From Orientallactaga sibirica (taxonomy: Eukaryota > Chordata > Mammalia > Rodentia > Dipodidae), in the NCBI GenBank assembly GCA_036365145.1, contig JAEOAD010000015.1, forward strand, positions 6,317,501-6,381,500: 64,000 nucleotides of DNA, given 5' to 3'. Position 1 is the stretch's first letter. Every line of letters starts with the position of its first letter. A program made the position numbers and the translations under genes. The notes beneath the pieces were generated by a model, which worked only from the letters and a program-made list of their open reading frames with translations, made no database searches and was not told where the DNA came from. This document shows positions 59,966 through 64,000 of this stretch, piece after piece.

Positions 59966-60417
59966 CTGGGGGAGACACAGGAACTAGTCTCTACCTGTAC
60001 AGACACAAAACAGCTCCCTATACCCCCCAAGACTTCTATGAGCATCCCATGTTCCCTATGACAGCACAAGGCTTTTCTTGCAACTTTGACTCATTTTGCC
60101 CCAAATCGTCCTAGGAGGAAGTGAGAGATAATTTTTTAAAAATAGAGAGAGAAAGAAAAGAAAAAAACAAGGCTGGAGAGATGGCTTAGCAGTAAGGTGC
60201 TTGCCTGCAAAGCCAAAAGACCCAGGTTTGATTACCCAGGACCCATGTAAGCCAGATGTACAAGGTGGTGCATGCATCTGGAGTTCATTTGCTGGGCTGG
60301 AGGCCCGGGTGTGCCCATTCCCTCTCTCTTCTCCCCCTTCACCTCTCTCTCTCAAATACATAAATAAATAAAGTACTTTTTATACAATCTAAGTCTTTTA
60401 TTTATTTGTGATATCTA

Positions 60418-61095
<678 letters not shown>

Positions 61096-62061
61096 TTACT
61101 GGAAGATGGCGGCTCCAGCCAAAAGAAAGTACTTTTTTTGTTTAAAGAAAAAAAAAAACATTCCAAACTCTGGCCTATGAACCTTTTCAGATGTTTTTCC
61201 TTGTATTTCCTCCCATGCTTCTAGCTACAGCCCCCCCCCCTTTTTTTTTTTTTTTAGTTTTTCGAGGTAGGGTCTCATTCTGGCCCAGGCTGACCTGGAA
61301 TTCACTGTGTACTCTCAGGGTGACCTCGAACTCATGGCAATCCTCCTACCTCTGCCTCCCAAGTGCTGGAATTAAAGGCATCTGCCACCACACCTGGCTT
61401 TAGCTAGAGCCTCTTTAATTTACAAAGTCAGCAACTGGAATGAGCTGTGGGTCCTTGAACAAATCTCTTTATCTTTGCAAATCTTGTTTTCCTCATTTCC
61501 TGCCAACTTTACAAGGTTGTGATGGATAAATGAGAAGGTGGCCTCGATAACTGATTGTTCAGTGGTCAGGGTTTCTGCAAGCCACTTGGTGAGCCCCTGG
61601 CAGCCTGTAACAAGCTGTGGTGAGAATATTTAACCCCTCAGACACCAGTAAGTATTTCAAACCGGAGCTTTCCTTCCTTCCTTCTCTTTTTCTCTTTCCT
61701 TTCTTTTCCTTGACTATCAGCCCAGCACTGACACAATGTCAGGTTTATAAGTCTGAAATATAAATATCACAATCCCTAAGCCATGCATTGGACCCTTAAC
61801 TCAAATTTTCCTGCCTACTCACAGCCCCACATGGGTACTTTGACAGCGATCTCAGCATAACATGATTAGAACACATCCAACTGCTAAACCAGCTCCTAAC
61901 CCTGTTTGCCCCATTGTGTTAACTGACACCACTGTTTGCTCATCAGGCCATAAACCTAGAAGGCATCCTTGGTACCTCTTTCCCAATCACCCTGCCTGTC
62001 AGTGAGAGCCTCCTTGGTGACTTCTCTGCTTTTACTTGTGTTCCACTCTCAACTCAGCAGT

Positions 62062-62135
62062 CAGGGATGGGGAGTAACTCAGTTGGTAGAGTGCTTGCCT
62101 AGCATGCTTGAAGCCCTGGGTTTGATCCCCAGAGG
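62062..62135 (+). mobile_element. ID-like SINE (tRNA-Ala derived)
   Basis: GGGGAGTAACTCAGTTGGTA, then GAGTGCTTGCCTAGCATGC and GGTTTGATCCCCAG match the rodent ID/BC1 head, with pol III A and B boxes. It differs clearly from the B2-like tRNA-SINE that dominates the window. Confidence 0.8.
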
Positions 62136-62404
62136 AGGGCATGATGGTGCTTCCTGTAATTCCAACACCACAGAGGTGGAGGCAGGAGGATCAGTAAGTA
62201 GTTCAAGGTCATCCTTAGCTACATAGCAGTGAGGTCAGCCTGGTGTCTAAAATAAAACACCACACCAACCTGGCTGGGTGTGGTGGCTCACACATGCAAT
62301 CCCAGCACTTAGGAGGCTGAGATAGGATTCCTGACTGTGAGGCCAGCCTGGACTACAGAATAAATTTGAGGTCAGCCTGAGCTATATTAAGATCCTGACT
62401 CATT

Positions 62405-62760
62405 TAAAAAAATGATGATATTCCCTCCCACCCTGTGGCTCTTACACTCGTTCTGCACCACCTGAGCCGTGGTGGATGTGCTTTAAGTCTACTTTAGTGT
62501 TGTGCTCTCAGCAGGTTTGGGATTTCTGCTTTGGTGTGTCTTGAGTATTCTCAGTGCCTGTCTCCATCACCCTGGTGTAGACATTGCCCCCTCCACCCCG
62601 CCACAATGACTGAGTGCTGCTATCACAACTCACAACCTACAACTCTATGGTGAATACCAGCAATCCCACTAAGAAGGGCCCTCAATGGAGTGGGGGCAGG
62701 GAGGAAGAAAATGATGGTACCAACACATGATGTAAAAAAAAAAATAAGTAAAAAAAATAG
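62405..62760. mobile_element. L1 3'UTR-like remnant
   Basis: CCTGTGGCTCTTACACTCGT matches the antisense of the L1 3'UTR motif seen at 13.4, 15.5 and 17.8 kb. The right end has GAAAATGATGGTACCAACAC followed by an A-rich run. The orientation signals conflict, so it may be two fragments. Confidence 0.45.
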
Positions 62761-63734
62761 GGCCGGGCATGGTGGTGCCTTTAATCCCAGCACTCAGGAG
62801 GCTGAGGTAGAAGGATCACTCTGAGTTCCAGGCCAGCCTGAGTCTAATAGTGAATTCCAGGTCGGCTTGGGCTAGAGTGAGACCTTACCTCAAAAAACAA
62901 TATATAAGGGCTGGAGAGATTGCTTAGTGGTTAAGGCACTTGCCTGCAAAGCCAAATGACTCAGGTTCAATTTCCCAGGACCCACATAAGCAGATGCACA
63001 AGGTGGCACATGCATCTGGAGTTCATTTGCAGTAGCTGAAGACCCTGGCATTCCCATTCTCTCTCTCTTTCTCTCTCAAATAAATAAAATACATAATAAA
63101 ATAAGAGACTGGAGAGATAGCTCACCGGTTAAGGCACTTGCCTGCAAAAAGCCTAAATGACCTGGGTTTGACTCCCCAGTACCTATGTAAAACCAACTGC
63201 ACAAAGTGGCACATGCATGTGGAGTTTGCAGTGGCTAGAGGACCTGGCATGCCCTCCCCTTCCCCCCGCCTCTCTTTCTCTGTTTGAAAATAATTAATTA
63301 AACAATAATATGCCAAGCAAAAGGGCCCAGGTTTGTTTCCCCAGTACCCACATAAAATCTGATGCACAGAGTGGCACACATGTCTGGAGTTTGTTTGCAG
63401 TGGCTAGAGGCCCTGGTGCACCCATTTTTTTCTCTCTCCATCTCTCTCTGCCTCTCTCTCAAATAAATAAATTTAAAAATAAAAAATAAGAATAACATAG
63501 ATCATACTTGCTCTCTTCTTACAACCCTCCAACAGCATGCCTATACAGTTTGAATAAAAGGCCAAGTCCTCATGGTAGCCTATGGTAACCACCAGTTAGC
63601 TTTCACTCCCTTACCCACTTCAAATAGGTCCTGGGGGTGGGGGCAGTGCTTTTGACTTCAAACTGACCAAGCCTGCTGCTCCGCAGGGCTTTGTTCTTCT
63701 TGTTGCTTTTGCCAAGAAGGCTCTTCTGTGTCTT

Positions 63735-63915
63735 CTTCGTACTACCTCCTTATTCAGGTCTGAGTTTAAATGTCTTCCCCTGACTGTCCAGTCTCATGCA
63801 TGTCCTGCCTCTTTCCACCAGAAGGTAAGCTCACTGAGAGCATAAACTAACTTTCATTCACTGTGGTGCCTCTAAAACCTAGAACAATGGTTGGCATTGA
63901 TAAATGCTCAAATGT
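63735..63915 (+). mobile_element. L2-like relic (LINE2 3' end)
   Basis: The order of text is that of the LINE2 3' end: CAGGTCTGAGTTTAAATGTC, then AAGGTAAGCTCACTGAGAGC, then TAGAACAATGGTTGGCATTG and ATAAATGCTCAAATG. It is old and diverged. The single-copy-looking flank 63490-63735 may be more of the same. Confidence 0.7.
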
Positions 63916-64000
63916 ATCTTTTAGGAGGCTGGAGAGATGGCTCAGGGGTTAAGGAACTTACAAGCCAAAGGACCCAAGTTCATTTCCCCAGTACTCACAT

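Noticed and set aside
62062..62135. A true tRNA-Ala gene
   Set aside because: A and B boxes are present, but acceptor-stem pairing is lost and it continues into other sequence as an ID SINE does.

Overview
The window is rodent nuclear DNA, most likely from a jerboa (Dipodidae, Jaculus-like). The evidence is introns with GT-AG sites, CpG-island promoters, and a very dense load of two SINE types: a 7SL-derived B1 of about 140 bp and a tRNA-derived B2-like SINE whose head reads GGCTGGAGAGATGGCTTAGC. The SINEs and rodent L1 fragments show a rodent. The family-level assignment comes from my recollection of these SINE consensus sequences and is an inference. There is nothing bacterial, plasmid-like or phage-like here.

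Three protein-coding genes lie in the order and orientation of human 2p23.3, inverted: FKBP1B (minus) - WDCP (plus) - MFSD2B (minus). FKBP1B runs off the left edge. Only coding exon 1 (5795-5831, in a CpG island) and exon 2 (2373-2420) are present. WDCP is complete: a probable non-coding first exon near 10.4-10.5 kb, then coding exons 22570-24387, 32754-32868 and 33451-33599, giving 693 residues. MFSD2B, the sphingosine-1-phosphate exporter, is on the minus strand. Twelve coding exons between 59965 and 44411 give 474 residues plus a stop; the first coding exon must lie beyond the right edge. FKBP1B and WDCP are head to head, and WDCP and MFSD2B are tail to tail. The three genes are neighbours and do not form a pathway: a ryanodine-receptor immunophilin, a WD/coiled-coil scaffold and a lipid transporter.

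Region by region: 1-5.2 kb is FKBP1B intron with SINEs and an old interspersed repeat; 5.28-6.12 kb is the FKBP1B CpG island; 6.1-10.1 kb is a SINE cluster; 10.15-10.72 kb is the WDCP promoter; 10.7-22.5 kb is WDCP intron 1, holding SINEs and a nested minus-strand L1 complex; 22.55-33.6 kb is WDCP; 33.6-44.4 kb is the intergenic region (WDCP 3'UTR, L1 3' end, a solo-LTR-like element, simple repeats and a largely single-copy block at 42.5-44.15 kb); 44.4-60 kb is MFSD2B with SINE-filled introns; 60-64 kb is MFSD2B intron 1, with an RPL21 processed pseudogene, an ID-like SINE and an L2-like relic.

The observations most worth following are: a variant of the tRNA-SINE that carries a near-consensus CTCF core; an exact 866-bp tandem duplication; a frameshifted, shortened WDCP C-terminus; several insertion-in-insertion histories readable from intact target-site duplications; a tailless half-SINE with a target-site duplication; and two LTR-like elements with TG...CA ends. 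No CRISPR array, bacterial-type operon or novel protein system was seen.
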